From the NCBI GenBank assembly GCA_000381625.1, contig KB906767.1:1156629-1220628 (forward strand): DNA of 64,000 bases. Direction: 5' to 3'. The stretch comes from Bryobacterales bacterium KBS 96 (GTDB lineage Bacteria; Acidobacteriota; Terriglobia; Bryobacterales; Bryobacteraceae). The position numbers and the translations under genes were made by a program. Shown here one piece after another: positions 45,506 to 54,757 of the stretch (positions within the stretch are counted from its first letter, which is position 1; each line of letters opens with the position of its first letter). Below the pieces are notes generated by a model, which saw only the letters and a program-made list of their open reading frames with translations, was not told the origin of the DNA and made no database searches.

Positions 45506-47917
45506 CTATTCCCGCAACTCCGCAATTGTTGCTCCCGTGCCGCCCTCCGCGGGCGCGGCCGGGTAGAAGCGGCTCACATGTGGACTCTTGCCGAGATAGT
45601 CGTTCACTGCGCGCTTGAGAACGCCCATGCCGTGACCGTGGATGATTCGCACGCGATCTACCGAGGCGAGCGCCGCGGAATCGAGAAATTTATCTACCTC
45701 TTCGATGGCCTCTTCTGCGCGTTTACCGATCAGGTTGATCTCGCGATACGTCGCATCCCACCTGGGTCCAGTTTCAAGAGTAACGTTTTTCGGCAGCGCG
45801 CGAGTCTGGCTCTGTCCAAGCACTTCGATCACATCGCCGGGCGCGACCTGCATTCTGAGAAAGCCGGCCTCCACTTCCACCGCGCCGTTCTTCAGAATGC
45901 GCCGCACCGTTGCCGGCTCACGCACATCGCGCAATCGCACTTTCATCCCTTCCGTGAGCGCCGGTTTCGCCACGTCCGGAGCCTGCGACAACGCCGGCTT
46001 CATTACGGTTTCAGCCTGCTCGCGGAATTCGCGTTTCGCTCTCGAAATCTGCTGAGAAGCTCGTTCGGCAGCTTTCCGCTCGTCGGCCGACTGAAAGATC
46101 TTCTCGATGGTATCCATCGCGCGAGCCTCGAAGTCGGCAATCAGTTCCTCGCGCTGGCGCTCCCATTGCTGAACGCGCTTTTCTTCGCGGCGCTGTGTAT
46201 CTTTTTCGAGCTGCGTGCGGCGCCCTTCCAACTCGCCACGAGCCTGCTCCAGTTCCGCATTGCGGCGCTCGTAGTCCTCCATTTGCGCGTGCAGGCGCCC
46301 GAGCAAACTTTGCAGATCGGCCTGCATCTGCGGCATGACACCGCGCGCATGCTCGATGAGATCGGGCGGCAGATTGAGCCTCGTCGCGATGTCGAGACCG
46401 GCGGATTTTCCCGGCATGCCGATGCGCAGTCGATACGTCGGCTGCAGGGTGGCTTCGTCAAATCCCATGGAGGCATTCAACACGCCCGGCGTTTGCGCGC
46501 CATACAGTTTCAGTGGCAGCAGATGCGTGGAGGCGATGCAAAATGCTCCACACTGCCGGAAGCGGTCGAGGATCGCCACGCCGAGGGCGCCGCCCTCGTC
46601 TGGATCGGTCGATCCGCCGAGTTCATCGAGCAGCACCAAAGTGTCGGGCGTCACAGTTTCGAGCATTCCTTTGACATGCAGCAGATGTCCCGAAAATGTG
46701 CTGAGGCTCTCCGCAATCGATTGCGTATCCCCAATGTCGGCAAGTACGTCTTCGAGCCACGGGATCTCCGCGTCCTCGCACGGAACGGGCAGCCCCGCGT
46801 GCGCCATCACGGTCAGCAGGCCGGCGGTCTTCATCGTGACAGTCTTGCCGCCCGTATTCGGACCGCTGATCAAGAGAACGCGATGTTGCTCATCCAGTTC
46901 GAACGAGATGGGAACAACCGTGCGCTTCTGCTTTCGCAAGACCGCTTCGAGCAGCGGGTGCCGCGCCTCGCGCAAACGAAAGCGCCTTGGCGCTTGTACG
47001 CTGAAACGTGGCACGACGGCGCCATACTGCAACGCAAACTCCGCTTTCGCGAAGATGAAATCCAGAGATGCCAGCGTGTCGTATGACTGGCGAATCTCGT
47101 CGGCGTGCTCCTGCAAAGCGCTCGTAATCTCCGCAAGAATGCGCTCCACTTCGCGCAATTCGTCTTCGCGCAGGCGAACAAGCTCATTATTGAGTCCGAT
47201 CGTCTCGAGCGGCTCGATATAGAGCGTGTGCCCGCTGCCGCTCGAACCGTGGATGACGCCGTCAACCCGCGCCTTCTGCCCGGCGACGATCGGCACCACA
47301 AAACGATCGTCTCGGATGGTGACGAAATCTTCCTGCAGAGTCCCGTCACCACGGTGCGAACGCAAGAACCGCTCGAGCGACTGCTGAATTCCCCTTTGCT
47401 GGCGCTCGATGTCACGACGGATGCGGCCAAGCGCAACGCTCGCCTCATCCGCGAGACTGCCATCCGGGAGAAATGCCCGCTGATGCCGGCGAACCAGGTC
47501 GCGCAGATCGATCAGCGATTGCGCACGGCGGCCGAGCCGAGGATAGCGGTCGCTTGACGAAACGAGCACGGCGCGATATTCACCCGAAATCGACAGCACG
47601 TGGAAGAGATCGAGGATCTCAAGCCCGTCCAGGCGAGCCCCTTCAACGCGAAGCAGACGAAGGATACCGCTCAAATCGCGCAATTGATCGAAACGCAGGC
47701 GCACTGTAGCGCCGTGCGCGGCGCGCTGTGGCTGCGCGGCATCATGCAAATACACGATCGCCTCGCCGGCTTCCGACAGATCCGCCTCCGCGGCCGCACG
47801 GCTCTCGTTCGCGTCGCAGGAGAGAACCCGCTCCTTGCCCGCCGCGCTTCCAGCGAACGATGCAATCAGTTCTTTCAGTTCGTCGAATTGCAGGAGACTG
47901 GCGCCGCGGAAAGACAT
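45506..47917 (-). CDS. mutS2: Endonuclease MutS2
   Basis: 803 residues from the ATG at 47917, which has TAAGGTG upstream; the frame is open further upstream to 48088 but lies in the Nudix gene. The core MutS-like domain has Walker A at 352-359 (GPNTGGKT), then STFSGHLLHVKGML and LLDELGGSTDPDEG. A long Glu/Arg-rich coiled coil (about 500-640) and a C-terminal Smr nuclease domain (EINLIGKRAEEA, VRIIHGHGMGVLK) follow. It lacks the mismatch-recognition domain and works in anti-recombination or in rescuing collided ribosomes. Confidence 0.95.
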   Translation of the reverse strand: MSFRGASLLQFDELKELIASFAGSAAGKERVLSCDANESRAAAEADLSEAGEAIVYLHDAAQPQRAAHGATVRLRFDQLRDLSGILRLLRVEGARLDGLEILDLFHVLSISGEYRAVLVSSSDRYPRLGRRAQSLIDLRDLVRRHQRAFLPDGSLADEASVALGRIRRDIERQQRGIQQSLERFLRSHRGDGTLQEDFVTIRDDRFVVPIVAGQKARVDGVIHGSSGSGHTLYIEPLETIGLNNELVRLREDELREVERILAEITSALQEHADEIRQSYDTLASLDFIFAKAEFALQYGAVVPRFSVQAPRRFRLREARHPLLEAVLRKQKRTVVPISFELDEQHRVLLISGPNTGGKTVTMKTAGLLTVMAHAGLPVPCEDAEIPWLEDVLADIGDTQSIAESLSTFSGHLLHVKGMLETVTPDTLVLLDELGGSTDPDEGGALGVAILDRFRQCGAFCIASTHLLPLKLYGAQTPGVLNASMGFDEATLQPTYRLRIGMPGKSAGLDIATRLNLPPDLIEHARGVMPQMQADLQSLLGRLHAQMEDYERRNAELEQARGELEGRRTQLEKDTQRREEKRVQQWERQREELIADFEARAMDTIEKIFQSADERKAAERASQQISRAKREFREQAETVMKPALSQAPDVAKPALTEGMKVRLRDVREPATVRRILKNGAVEVEAGFLRMQVAPGDVIEVLGQSQTRALPKNVTLETGPRWDATYREINLIGKRAEEAIEEVDKFLDSAALASVDRVRIIHGHGMGVLKRAVNDYLGKSPHVSRFYPAAPAEGGTGATIAELRE

Positions 47918-47925
47918 CGGACACC

Positions 47926-48387
47926 TTACGGGCGGGCAACGGTCGGACGCGTGGCTCCGCTGCGCGATGCACGAATGACACCGAGCGTGCCTGCCGTCAT
48001 CGGCAGGCGCTCGCACTCTTCCAACGCAAACCATGCCGCCTTGCTGCAATCGTCGCCGGCGCATAAGCTTCCGCCGCGAACCACGCAAAAGAAATCGATC
48101 AGCAAGTAGTGATACTCGGGGACGTTCTGCGCGTCAGGCATAATTCGCTCGAACACGGCAGCGATGCTGGTTGGGCTAACTTCAAGTCCGGTTTCTTCAA
48201 ACACTTCGCGAATCAACGCATCCTCGATCCGTTCCCCGGTTTCGACGGCTCCCCCCGGAAGCGACCATTCTCCTTTCAGGGGCTCTTTGCCGCGCTCAAC
48301 CAGGAGAATACGGTCATCGTTAAAAATCAGCGCCCCCACGCCTAACACGGGACGCGGTGGATACCGGCGACTATCGTTTACTGCCAA
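47926..48387 (-). CDS. Nudix hydrolase
   Basis: 153 residues. The complete Nudix box GX5EX7REUXEEXGU is present as GGAVETGERIED followed by REVFEETGLE. The class resembles ADP-ribose pyrophosphatase and other nucleotide-sanitising enzymes. It lies eight bases upstream of mutS2 on the same strand, so both are co-transcribed, which fits a nucleic-acid maintenance theme. The start is a TTG at 48387 without a clear ribosome site; a start a few codons further in is possible. Confidence 0.88.
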   Translation of the reverse strand: MAVNDSRRYPPRPVLGVGALIFNDDRILLVERGKEPLKGEWSLPGGAVETGERIEDALIREVFEETGLEVSPTSIAAVFERIMPDAQNVPEYHYLLIDFFCVVRGGSLCAGDDCSKAAWFALEECERLPMTAGTLGVIRASRSGATRPTVARP

Positions 48388-48418
48388 CCTTTATTGTAGA
48401 AGCCGGGAATTTGCCGGG

Positions 48419-49507
48419 TCAGGCTCGCCAGCGCACGCCCAGGTTCAGCGACTTCTTTGCATAGTCGATGCTCTCTTCCATGTGCTCGCGCTGCTGATAC
48501 TGAAGGGCGGCGACAAACGGTTCGGGAGTTTTACGGCCGGGAACATCTTCGACCACCATCGCCTTTTCATAGGGACGCCCCTGTTTTGCGAGGGCCACGA
48601 ACCGCGCGAACTCAAATGCTCGTGCATCGGGATATCCCTTCCAGAAAGCGCTTTCGAGATACGGCATCAAATGCGGCGGGCGTCCGGTAATCGGCTTGAT
48701 GTAGACATAGACGTCCGGCTTCAGCGTATGTACACGTTGGACAATCTCGTGGAAATCAACGTCTCCCTGCCCAAGCGGAACCCATTGCACCATTGCGCCG
48801 CGCGGGCATTCGTAGACTACGGAGTCGCGCAGATGGACGCATAGAGCGTAGGGACCCAGCACTTCGACGGTGGTCAAGGGATTCTCAACCACAAATACGG
48901 GATTGCCAGTATCGAGATACGAGCCGACCCAATCCTTCCCCGCGCCTTCGATTACTTCGCGCGTCTCCCAAGCCTGCAGATCCTTGTGATTCTCAATCGC
49001 GACCTTAAGGCCGGCCTCACGAAACTGCGGCTCCACAGACTTCAGCAGTTTCACCATCGCTGAAATATTCCGCGCATCGGAAACGGGCGGAAGATGCGCG
49101 CGATCTCCAGCAAGCAGGCAGCGGACGAGCGGCGAACCACAGGCCTTCGACCGCGCGAGGCCAAGCAAAAGCTGTTGCCGGCTTGCTTCTACGGCATCGG
49201 AAGAGTGCGGCAGCACGGCGCCAACCCCCGTCTCGATATGTAGCTTTAGTTGACGCGCGTAGGCTCCGATCTCGCGCCAGTGCTGGAGTTTGTCGCGATC
49301 CGGATCGAGAGAGTCCTGCAAGAACACTCCATCTAGTTTCAGAGACGCGGCATAATCCAATAGCTGCTTGTCGGTCCATTTGAAGGCGCGCAAACAGTAC
49401 GTGTTCAGTCCCATCTTCTGATAGGAAACATCTGCTTCAGCCGCGTTCAAACGTGGAGCAACAACGGCGGCAGAAGCGGCTGTGCCCAAAAAATCGCGTC
49501 GTGTCAT
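48419..49507 (-). CDS. Tat-exported sugar phosphate isomerase/epimerase-like TIM barrel
   Basis: 362 residues. The Tat signal is MTRRDFLGTAASAAVVAP. The barrel (AP endonuclease family 2 / xylose isomerase-like) has GLNTYCLRAFKW at its start, VAIENHKDL with the metal-binding Glu, YLDTGNPVFV, HLRDSVV and GQGDVDFHEIV. The metal site is therefore intact. These exported proteins are abundant in acidobacteria and planctomycetes and probably act on carbohydrate derivatives, but substrates are largely unknown. The ATG at 49507 overlaps the antitoxin pseudogene's stop by four bases. Confidence 0.88.
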   Translation of the reverse strand: MTRRDFLGTAASAAVVAPRLNAAEADVSYQKMGLNTYCLRAFKWTDKQLLDYAASLKLDGVFLQDSLDPDRDKLQHWREIGAYARQLKLHIETGVGAVLPHSSDAVEASRQQLLLGLARSKACGSPLVRCLLAGDRAHLPPVSDARNISAMVKLLKSVEPQFREAGLKVAIENHKDLQAWETREVIEGAGKDWVGSYLDTGNPVFVVENPLTTVEVLGPYALCVHLRDSVVYECPRGAMVQWVPLGQGDVDFHEIVQRVHTLKPDVYVYIKPITGRPPHLMPYLESAFWKGYPDARAFEFARFVALAKQGRPYEKAMVVEDVPGRKTPEPFVAALQYQQREHMEESIDYAKKSLNLGVRWRA

Positions 49508-49785
49508 CGACAGAAAGGGCAAAATACCACATATGAACTTATATCCTGCCGTGATCGTGTCCGGAACTCCGTGGCGAACCCGGAATCGGGTACTGGCGCA
49601 CAACCAAGCTTCTCTTCGTACGCTTTCGCAAGCAGGATCGATTCGCTAATCTTCCGGCCCGGAGCTTCCGGTGTTCCGATGAGAGCGACAGGACGATGAT
49701 CTTGTTCCACGATTACCTCAATGCCCTTCGCAATCACTGCATGAATGTCGCGGGCAAGTTAGGCCTCTGTGATGCGAAGTGTCAT
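49504..49785 (-). pseudogene. Decayed Phd/YefM-like antitoxin gene with a nonsense codon
   Basis: The ATG at 49785 begins MTLRITEA and is stopped by a TAA at 49759-49761 (codon 9). After that the frame runs on with LARDIHAVIAKGIEVIVEQDHRPVALIG and GRKISESILLAKAYEEKLGCAPVPDSGFA, which resembles a common antitoxin family partnered with PIN toxins. The last 20 residues (from EFRTRSRQD) diverge from the usual end, which suggests a second lesion. No PIN toxin is downstream; the TIM-barrel gene starts there instead. Confidence 0.65.
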
Positions 49786-49811
49786 CCGTCGATGATAAAG
49801 GGTTCGCCGTC

Positions 49812-51299
49812 CTACAGCACAACCGTATGCGGCGCGCTCTGTGGCGGAGGCGTTTTGGGAGTCTTCGGCGCTTTCGGCTCCGTTTCCGCATCGCCAGCGT
49901 CGCCCTGTTGCGAATGCGCCGTGACCGGCGGCTGCAGGTCTTCCGCCGTAGCCTTGCGAACCGTAATGGCGCCACGATCCGTCGCAAGGTTCAGATCCGG
50001 GCCGCCGCCAACCATACCGGTTAGCTTCGCGCCCCTCCCGGCAGTTTCAAGCTGCAGCGGCTGGCCGAATTCATTCTCAATATCGCCATGATCGGTAGTG
50101 GCCTTGAGGTCGAATTTCGAAGTCTCCGGCAGAGCGAGGTCGATGTTTCCCGCGCGCGTCCGGACGACCATTCGTCCGAGTGGACCTTTTCCCGGCCGGA
50201 GGCTGATGTCACCCTTATCGACCGTGACTTCCAACGGCTGGGTGAAGCCGGTCACATCCACGTCGGTCGCGTGCGTGGTAAATTGCGCGGGCCCGACTAT
50301 ATTTTGCGCCGATAAAGTGCCGCGGTCCATTGTGATTTGGCCGTTCACTTTCTGAACGATTAAGACGGTATGAAAGTTGTCGACCCGGAGCGGTTTCGCC
50401 AAATCGCGCAGGGTAATACTGCCCGAATAGGAACCGTTGATGGTCACCTGGCCCGCAATCTTCTCCAATTCCACGTCCGAGCTGCGCCCCCTCAAATCGA
50501 CGTTGCCCTTCACGTCCGAGCAGCGCACCACATCGCCGTGGCGCGTCTCCACCGTCACGTTGCCGCCTATGTTCTGCAGACGGACGCCGGCGTTCTCGCT
50601 CGATAGCGAGACGTTGCCCGTAATATCGCTGACATCGAAATCGCCGAGACGCCCCACCGCTTCCACGCTCGTCGCTCTCGGCACCGTGATTTCCAGATCC
50701 GTGGAAATGCGCACGTTATCGGGCGCCTTTTGCTGGTTCGTATGCACCGTGACGACGTTGCCATCGGCAACGAGTACAACGGGTGTCGCTTCGTCTGCCC
50801 GATACGCTTCGGCATCCTTCATGGCGCGGATCGTCTTATGGCCGCTTACCTCGATTTGCGACACATCGCCGCCGACGATCCTGGCATTTCCTCGAAAATC
50901 CTGGATAACCAGGCGCGGAGAGGCGCCGGTGCGTTGCGTCTGGCTGGCAATTGAATAATTGTGAGCCTCGCCGAACCAATCCATTCCCTGGTTGAAACTG
51001 ACTCGCCGCCACCAGGTGTCGGGTCCATGCACCTCGAACATCGTGAACCCAACCAGGCAGATCAGCAGAACAAGGAACCAGCCACCGGCCGTTATGCCAT
51101 TCCCGGGAATCGGTCCTCTGCTTCTTGCGCGAACCGAAATTTCGATAATCTGCAGGACGCCCCACACAATCAGCAAATAGGGCCAGTACACTGCGAAGAC
51201 ATCGAAGACCGAAAAACCGGGCCAGACCGTCCTTAACAGGAACACGACTCCGATCGTGATCAGGATAAGCGGCCCGACAATCGAACCACGGGGCCTCAT
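49812..51299 (-). CDS. Membrane-anchored DUF4097 beta-helix protein with DUF5668-like helices
   Basis: 495 residues. The N-terminus holds two or three membrane helices (about 8-50 and 70-90; VGPLILITIGVVFLLRTVW, YWPYLLIVWGVLQ). The large extracytoplasmic part (about 115-450) is a DUF4097 repeat domain made of short beta-turn repeats such as GNVSLSSENAGVRLQNIGGNV. A Pro/Lys-rich tail ends the protein. It is the last gene of the ECF sigma operon and overlaps the preceding gene by four bases. It probably senses or decorates the envelope; function is unknown. Confidence 0.86.
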   Translation of the reverse strand: MRPRGSIVGPLILITIGVVFLLRTVWPGFSVFDVFAVYWPYLLIVWGVLQIIEISVRARSRGPIPGNGITAGGWFLVLLICLVGFTMFEVHGPDTWWRRVSFNQGMDWFGEAHNYSIASQTQRTGASPRLVIQDFRGNARIVGGDVSQIEVSGHKTIRAMKDAEAYRADEATPVVLVADGNVVTVHTNQQKAPDNVRISTDLEITVPRATSVEAVGRLGDFDVSDITGNVSLSSENAGVRLQNIGGNVTVETRHGDVVRCSDVKGNVDLRGRSSDVELEKIAGQVTINGSYSGSITLRDLAKPLRVDNFHTVLIVQKVNGQITMDRGTLSAQNIVGPAQFTTHATDVDVTGFTQPLEVTVDKGDISLRPGKGPLGRMVVRTRAGNIDLALPETSKFDLKATTDHGDIENEFGQPLQLETAGRGAKLTGMVGGGPDLNLATDRGAITVRKATAEDLQPPVTAHSQQGDAGDAETEPKAPKTPKTPPPQSAPHTVVL

Positions 51300-51613
51300 T
51301 TCAGGTCGCCTCCGGGGGGAGTTGACGGCGGATTCTGAGCCGGTGGTTGCTGCGGAGGCGGGTAGGCCGCAGGGGGAGGATAGGCGCCATGCGGCTGATA
51401 TCCCCCTCTTCCCGGGTACTCGCCCGGCAACGCCGGAACCGGCCCGGACGAGCGCTCCAGCAGCTTCATGATTCCGATCACAATGATGAGCAACGGCCAG
51501 GTGCGGGAAAAGCTAAGGATCCCTGCCTGATGGATCGCAAACAAAACTCCCAGAGTGATCAGCAGCACGGGACCGCGAATCGACTGGAGGAAAACAGAGC
51601 GCCTAGTGTTCAT
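51296..51613 (-). CDS. Small DUF5668-like membrane protein
   Basis: 105 residues. Two membrane helices (GPVLLITLGVLFAIHQAG and WPLLIIVIGIMKLLER) are followed by a Pro/Tyr/Gln-rich cytosolic or periplasmic tail. The helical pair is closely related to segments in the genes on both sides. The start at 51613 has GGAGG seven bases ahead and overlaps the upstream gene by eleven bases. It resembles the membrane part of LiaI/LiaF-type envelope stress proteins. Confidence 0.83.
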   Translation of the reverse strand: MNTRRSVFLQSIRGPVLLITLGVLFAIHQAGILSFSRTWPLLIIVIGIMKLLERSSGPVPALPGEYPGRGGYQPHGAYPPPAAYPPPQQPPAQNPPSTPPGGDLK

Positions 51614-52340
51614 TGGGAGCCTCCATGACGTTGCCGGCCGCCGGGGGAGGCGCGGATGCCGGAGGAGGCGGCGCCGACGGAAACCGCGCCGGACCGGAAA
51701 GGCGGCTATAAAGCAGGTAGACGCCAACCGCGATCAAAACCACCGGCCAGAATCGCACGAGATCCCTGATGGGGAGGATGTTCAGCTCGTCGAGCAGGAA
51801 TACGACGCCGAGCACGATCAACAGCACGGGCCCCACCGGGAGGCGGCCGCTGTCCCAGGAGCGGCTCGACACAATGCTGGACCACTCGTCGACGGGAATG
51901 CCCATCTGACGTTTCTTAGCGGTATGGTAGGCCTCGAAAGGCATATAAAAATACCAGCCCATGACAAGAGCAACCAGAAAGCTCCGTCCGGCATCTCCGT
52001 CCACCGAGCTTGCGATGCTCATCAAGAGCCCAAATACGGCAGCATGTATGAAACCTTTCAAATACTGGCCGTTGTAGATAGCGCCGACACCAGGAATCAG
52101 GCCCAAAATGAAGGCTAAACCGGGCGACGTCCGGATGGGCACGGTGGAAGCGGTGGGCTGAAAGTACGGATTGGGCCCAGGGTCCGGCTGTGGCCTGGCC
52201 GCCGAAGAGTTCGCCATGGGTATGTGCTCCTGGCAAAAAACCGTGCCTTCGGCAGGCCGCTCGCAGGCGGCGCATAACCCGCGCCCGCAGTTGCGGCAAA
52301 AGGCTATCGCGGGAATATCCGGATGCTGATAGCAGTTCAT
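51603..52340 (-). CDS. B-box zinc-finger protein with TM2-like and DUF5668-like membrane segments
   Basis: 245 residues. The N-terminal B-box/zinc ribbon is CYQHPDIPAIAFCRNCGRGLC and CERPA...FCQEHI (about 3-40). Helices at about 72-125 (SPGLAFILGLIPGVGAIYNGQYLKG) look like the TM2/DUF5683 family, and at about 170-215 there is a DUF5668-like pair (GPVLLIVLGVVFLLDELNI, FWPVVLIAVGVYLLY). It overlaps the anti-sigma gene stop by one base. It probably links an envelope signal to a cytosolic zinc-binding domain. Confidence 0.84.
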   Translation of the reverse strand: MNCYQHPDIPAIAFCRNCGRGLCAACERPAEGTVFCQEHIPMANSSAARPQPDPGPNPYFQPTASTVPIRTSPGLAFILGLIPGVGAIYNGQYLKGFIHAAVFGLLMSIASSVDGDAGRSFLVALVMGWYFYMPFEAYHTAKKRQMGIPVDEWSSIVSSRSWDSGRLPVGPVLLIVLGVVFLLDELNILPIRDLVRFWPVVLIAVGVYLLYSRLSGPARFPSAPPPPASAPPPAAGNVMEAPNEH

Positions 52341-52945
52341 TATTGCGTTTCCCCCTTGCGTTGCGGCGCCGCCTTCGATGCCCCACTCTGAGCGGCGGGT
52401 TTCGGCGCCGGCATTGCATCTTGCTGGTCGCGGATCTCCTGCAATCTGGTCTCAATTTCATAAACCAGCCGCAGATTCTCGTAATACTTCACAGTACGGT
52501 CCCAGCTACGATACGCTCGATCTTCTACGTTGTTCCATACTCTGCCGGGGCTCAGGTCGGCGGGCCGGATCTGCTGCACTTGCACGCCCGTGCAACGCCC
52601 TAGCATCGCGAACGACAGGATAGTCATGGCCATGCCCATCGCAAATCGCGGCTGAAGCACCGGCTGCAGCCATTTGGTGAAAGTGCGGCTGAAGAATCCC
52701 CGATATTCGGATTCATCCCGGACACGGCCGCGCGGCGCGTGATACACAATGCGCGTGATGAGTTCGGGCGGCGGCGCGACTTTTTCCGCGCTGTCCATGA
52801 AAGAGACGGCCTGGAAAACGTCACGGAGAAACTCGCGGCAGACCGGACAGCTGTCGGCATGGGCCTCAATCGCGCGACGCTGGTCAATGCTGACGGTCCC
52901 GTCAACATAGTCGCTCAGCAGAATTTCGAATTCCGCGCAGTTCAT
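52340..52945 (-). CDS. Anti-sigma factor with zinc-finger (zf-HC2) domain
   Basis: 201 residues. The zf-HC2 motif is at the N-terminus (HADSCPVC, preceded by DQRRAIEAH), one membrane helix lies at about 100-118 (AMGMAMTILSFAMLG), and a helical, charged domain follows. It should bind and hold the ECF sigma factor at the inner membrane. It starts before the sigma gene stop (four-base overlap), the standard coupled arrangement. Confidence 0.9.
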   Translation of the reverse strand: MNCAEFEILLSDYVDGTVSIDQRRAIEAHADSCPVCREFLRDVFQAVSFMDSAEKVAPPPELITRIVYHAPRGRVRDESEYRGFFSRTFTKWLQPVLQPRFAMGMAMTILSFAMLGRCTGVQVQQIRPADLSPGRVWNNVEDRAYRSWDRTVKYYENLRLVYEIETRLQEIRDQQDAMPAPKPAAQSGASKAAPQRKGETQ

Positions 52946-53613
52946 ACCGTGACCTTGTACCGCTTCAGCACGCGCGCCAATTCCGCGCGGCCGCGATTTA
53001 GCCGCGACTTCACGGTGCCCTCGGGTACATTCAGCACCTTCGCAATTTCCCGATACTCCAATTCTTCAAGGTCCCGAAGGATAACAGCCTCGCGCAGTTC
53101 CGGCGACAGCTTCTGCAGTCCCGCTTGCAACATCTCGCTCGCTTCGCGGCCCGCCAGCAATCCGTCCGTACGGCTGTGCGTCGAAGTTCTTTCCTCAAGC
53201 ACCGCAAGCTGATCTTCAATGGAATCCGTGGCCCGGTCGAGCCGGCTGCGGCGGTAATGATCGATCAGAAGATTTCTCGTTAGGCGGGTCAGCCAAACAC
53301 TGAACGATCCTTCTCCCGCACGGAAGCTGCTTAGCGTCTTGAAGACACGCAGAAACACATCCTGCGCCAGATCCTGCGCCTCCGTATCCTTCCCGGTAAA
53401 ACGGTAGCAGATCGCGAATACACGCCGGGTATGCGCCTTTACCAGATCTTCCCAGGCGCCCTGATCCCCGGTGAGACACCGCTCAACCAGTTGTGAATCC
53501 GCGTCCAAAACTCTTGCTGTCCCCGTGGCTGTCACAGTTAACGCCCAGGCTCTACCCGATGCGTTTGTATTCAGCGAAATTTGCGCGACTGCCGCGGCGG
53601 CTGACATTCCCAT
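52942..53613 (-). CDS. ECF-family RNA polymerase sigma factor (RpoE-like)
   Basis: 223 residues. Sigma region 2 (about 45-110) has DLAQDVFLRVFKTLSSF and WLTRLTRNLLIDHYRR; region 4 (about 155-215) has LRDLEELEYREIAKVLNVPEGTVKSRLNRGR. An N-terminal extension of about 35 residues precedes region 2. It heads an operon of five genes with its anti-sigma factor and three membrane proteins, so it probably runs an envelope stress response. Confidence 0.94.
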   Translation of the reverse strand: MGMSAAAAVAQISLNTNASGRAWALTVTATGTARVLDADSQLVERCLTGDQGAWEDLVKAHTRRVFAICYRFTGKDTEAQDLAQDVFLRVFKTLSSFRAGEGSFSVWLTRLTRNLLIDHYRRSRLDRATDSIEDQLAVLEERTSTHSRTDGLLAGREASEMLQAGLQKLSPELREAVILRDLEELEYREIAKVLNVPEGTVKSRLNRGRAELARVLKRYKVTV

Positions 53614-53950
53614 TTCTCCGGGCCGCTGCGCCTCGCCCTACCATCCGGCGCTGCCGTTTTCAGTAGGTGGGATCCGCATCGGCTACACCTCTAAAAACGC
53701 AAAGCGGCCTGGAATAGTTCAACCAAACCGTCCAACTGCTTGAATACTTGGGTTACATTCTAGGGCATGCACCGTTGTTCGCGAAAGAGCCGGCCTCCCG
53801 AACCGGCGGTTCACCCGCTGCACTCTGAAAGAGAACGCCGAGGCCGCTCCATTTCCTTCATATTCGCATTTCATTCCCCTTCCGGCTAGCTATTTTTTGA
53901 TGTATTGCATTGACGGTGTTTGATGCCGATTGAAAACAAGGATTCGTGTA
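53614..53950. other. Divergent intergenic region between the ECF operon and nrdR
   Basis: No gene was seen in either direction. Promoters for both flanking units must lie here, but I could not assign a convincing -35/-10 pair for either; an ECF-type promoter cannot be read with confidence. Confidence 0.5.
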
Positions 53951-54412
53951 ATGACGTGCCCATTCTGCGGCTACCGGGAAGACAAAGTGATCGATTCGCG
54001 CGAAAGCAAAGAAGGCGACTCGATCCGGCGGCGCCGCCAGTGCCTTTCCTGTGAACGCCGCTTCACTACGTACGAACGTTGCGACGAAGTGCCGTATATG
54101 GTCATCAAAAAAGACGGGCGGCGAGAGAAATTCGACCGTCAAAAAGTGTTAAATGGCCTGCTGAGAGCTTCGGAGAAACGGCCGATCAGTATGGGACGGT
54201 TGGCTGAACTGGTCGATGAGGTAGAGTCCGTTTTGCTGGAGAACCCGGAGCGTGAGATCCCGACCACCCTTGTCGGAGAGCGGCTCATGGAGCGGCTTAG
54301 GACGATCGATAAGATTGCGTATGTACGATTCGCTTCGGTGTACCGCGACTTTCAGGACGTCGAGGAATTCCTCAACGAGCTAAAAAACGTCGATCTCACC
54401 CGAAAGTCGTAG
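53951..54412 (+). CDS. nrdR: Transcriptional repressor NrdR
   Basis: 153 residues. The zinc ribbon MTCPFCGYREDKVIDSR ... CLSCERRFTTYER is at the N-terminus, followed by the ATP-cone domain (about 46-136; VIKKDGRREKFDRQK). It senses ATP/dATP and represses ribonucleotide reductase genes. The start at 53951 has AAGGA upstream; the in-frame TTG at 53930 gives no homologous extension. No nrd genes or obvious NrdR boxes are visible here. Confidence 0.95.
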   Translation: MTCPFCGYREDKVIDSRESKEGDSIRRRRQCLSCERRFTTYERCDEVPYMVIKKDGRREKFDRQKVLNGLLRASEKRPISMGRLAELVDEVESVLLENPEREIPTTLVGERLMERLRTIDKIAYVRFASVYRDFQDVEEFLNELKNVDLTRKS

Positions 54413-54757
54413 TTTTTTGAAAGAATGCGGGGGTGAATTGCATAGATTCGTAACCGAACAAACGCCGCCGCCGTCTACTAACTGAAGCGCGCATGGTGTC
54501 TCTGGTCGGCCTAACATTTTCGTAACCAATCACTTTCGGAGACATCTTCTCAAGTGGGGCTACCCTTCGGATCGGAATCACGGTATAATCGGGGCGCACA
54601 AGCACGCGAAGCTCAGGATTACTGTCTTCATTCCCGGTCTGGGCCGAGGCAAAACGTCTACAATACCCCTGCGGCAGATGATGAAAGTGATGGCCACCGT
54701 TCTCGGAACGTGTGGCAAGCTCCTATTGTGCCGTGCAGGCTGAGGTGATTAAGCAAG
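54413..54757 (+). other. Leader/promoter region upstream of rpoD
   Basis: No gene is supported. A TATAAT lies at 54584-54589, without a good -35 match at the proper distance, and gives a leader of about 165 bases before the GTG start of rpoD. The short frame at 54554-54748 looks like chance. Confidence 0.5.

Noticed and set aside
45578-47086. 502-codon plus-strand frame over mutS2
   Set aside because: It is the complement of a well-supported mutS2 gene and shows no domain.
54554-54748. 64-codon frame upstream of rpoD
   Set aside because: No homology, poor composition and no ribosome site; it lies in the probable rpoD leader.
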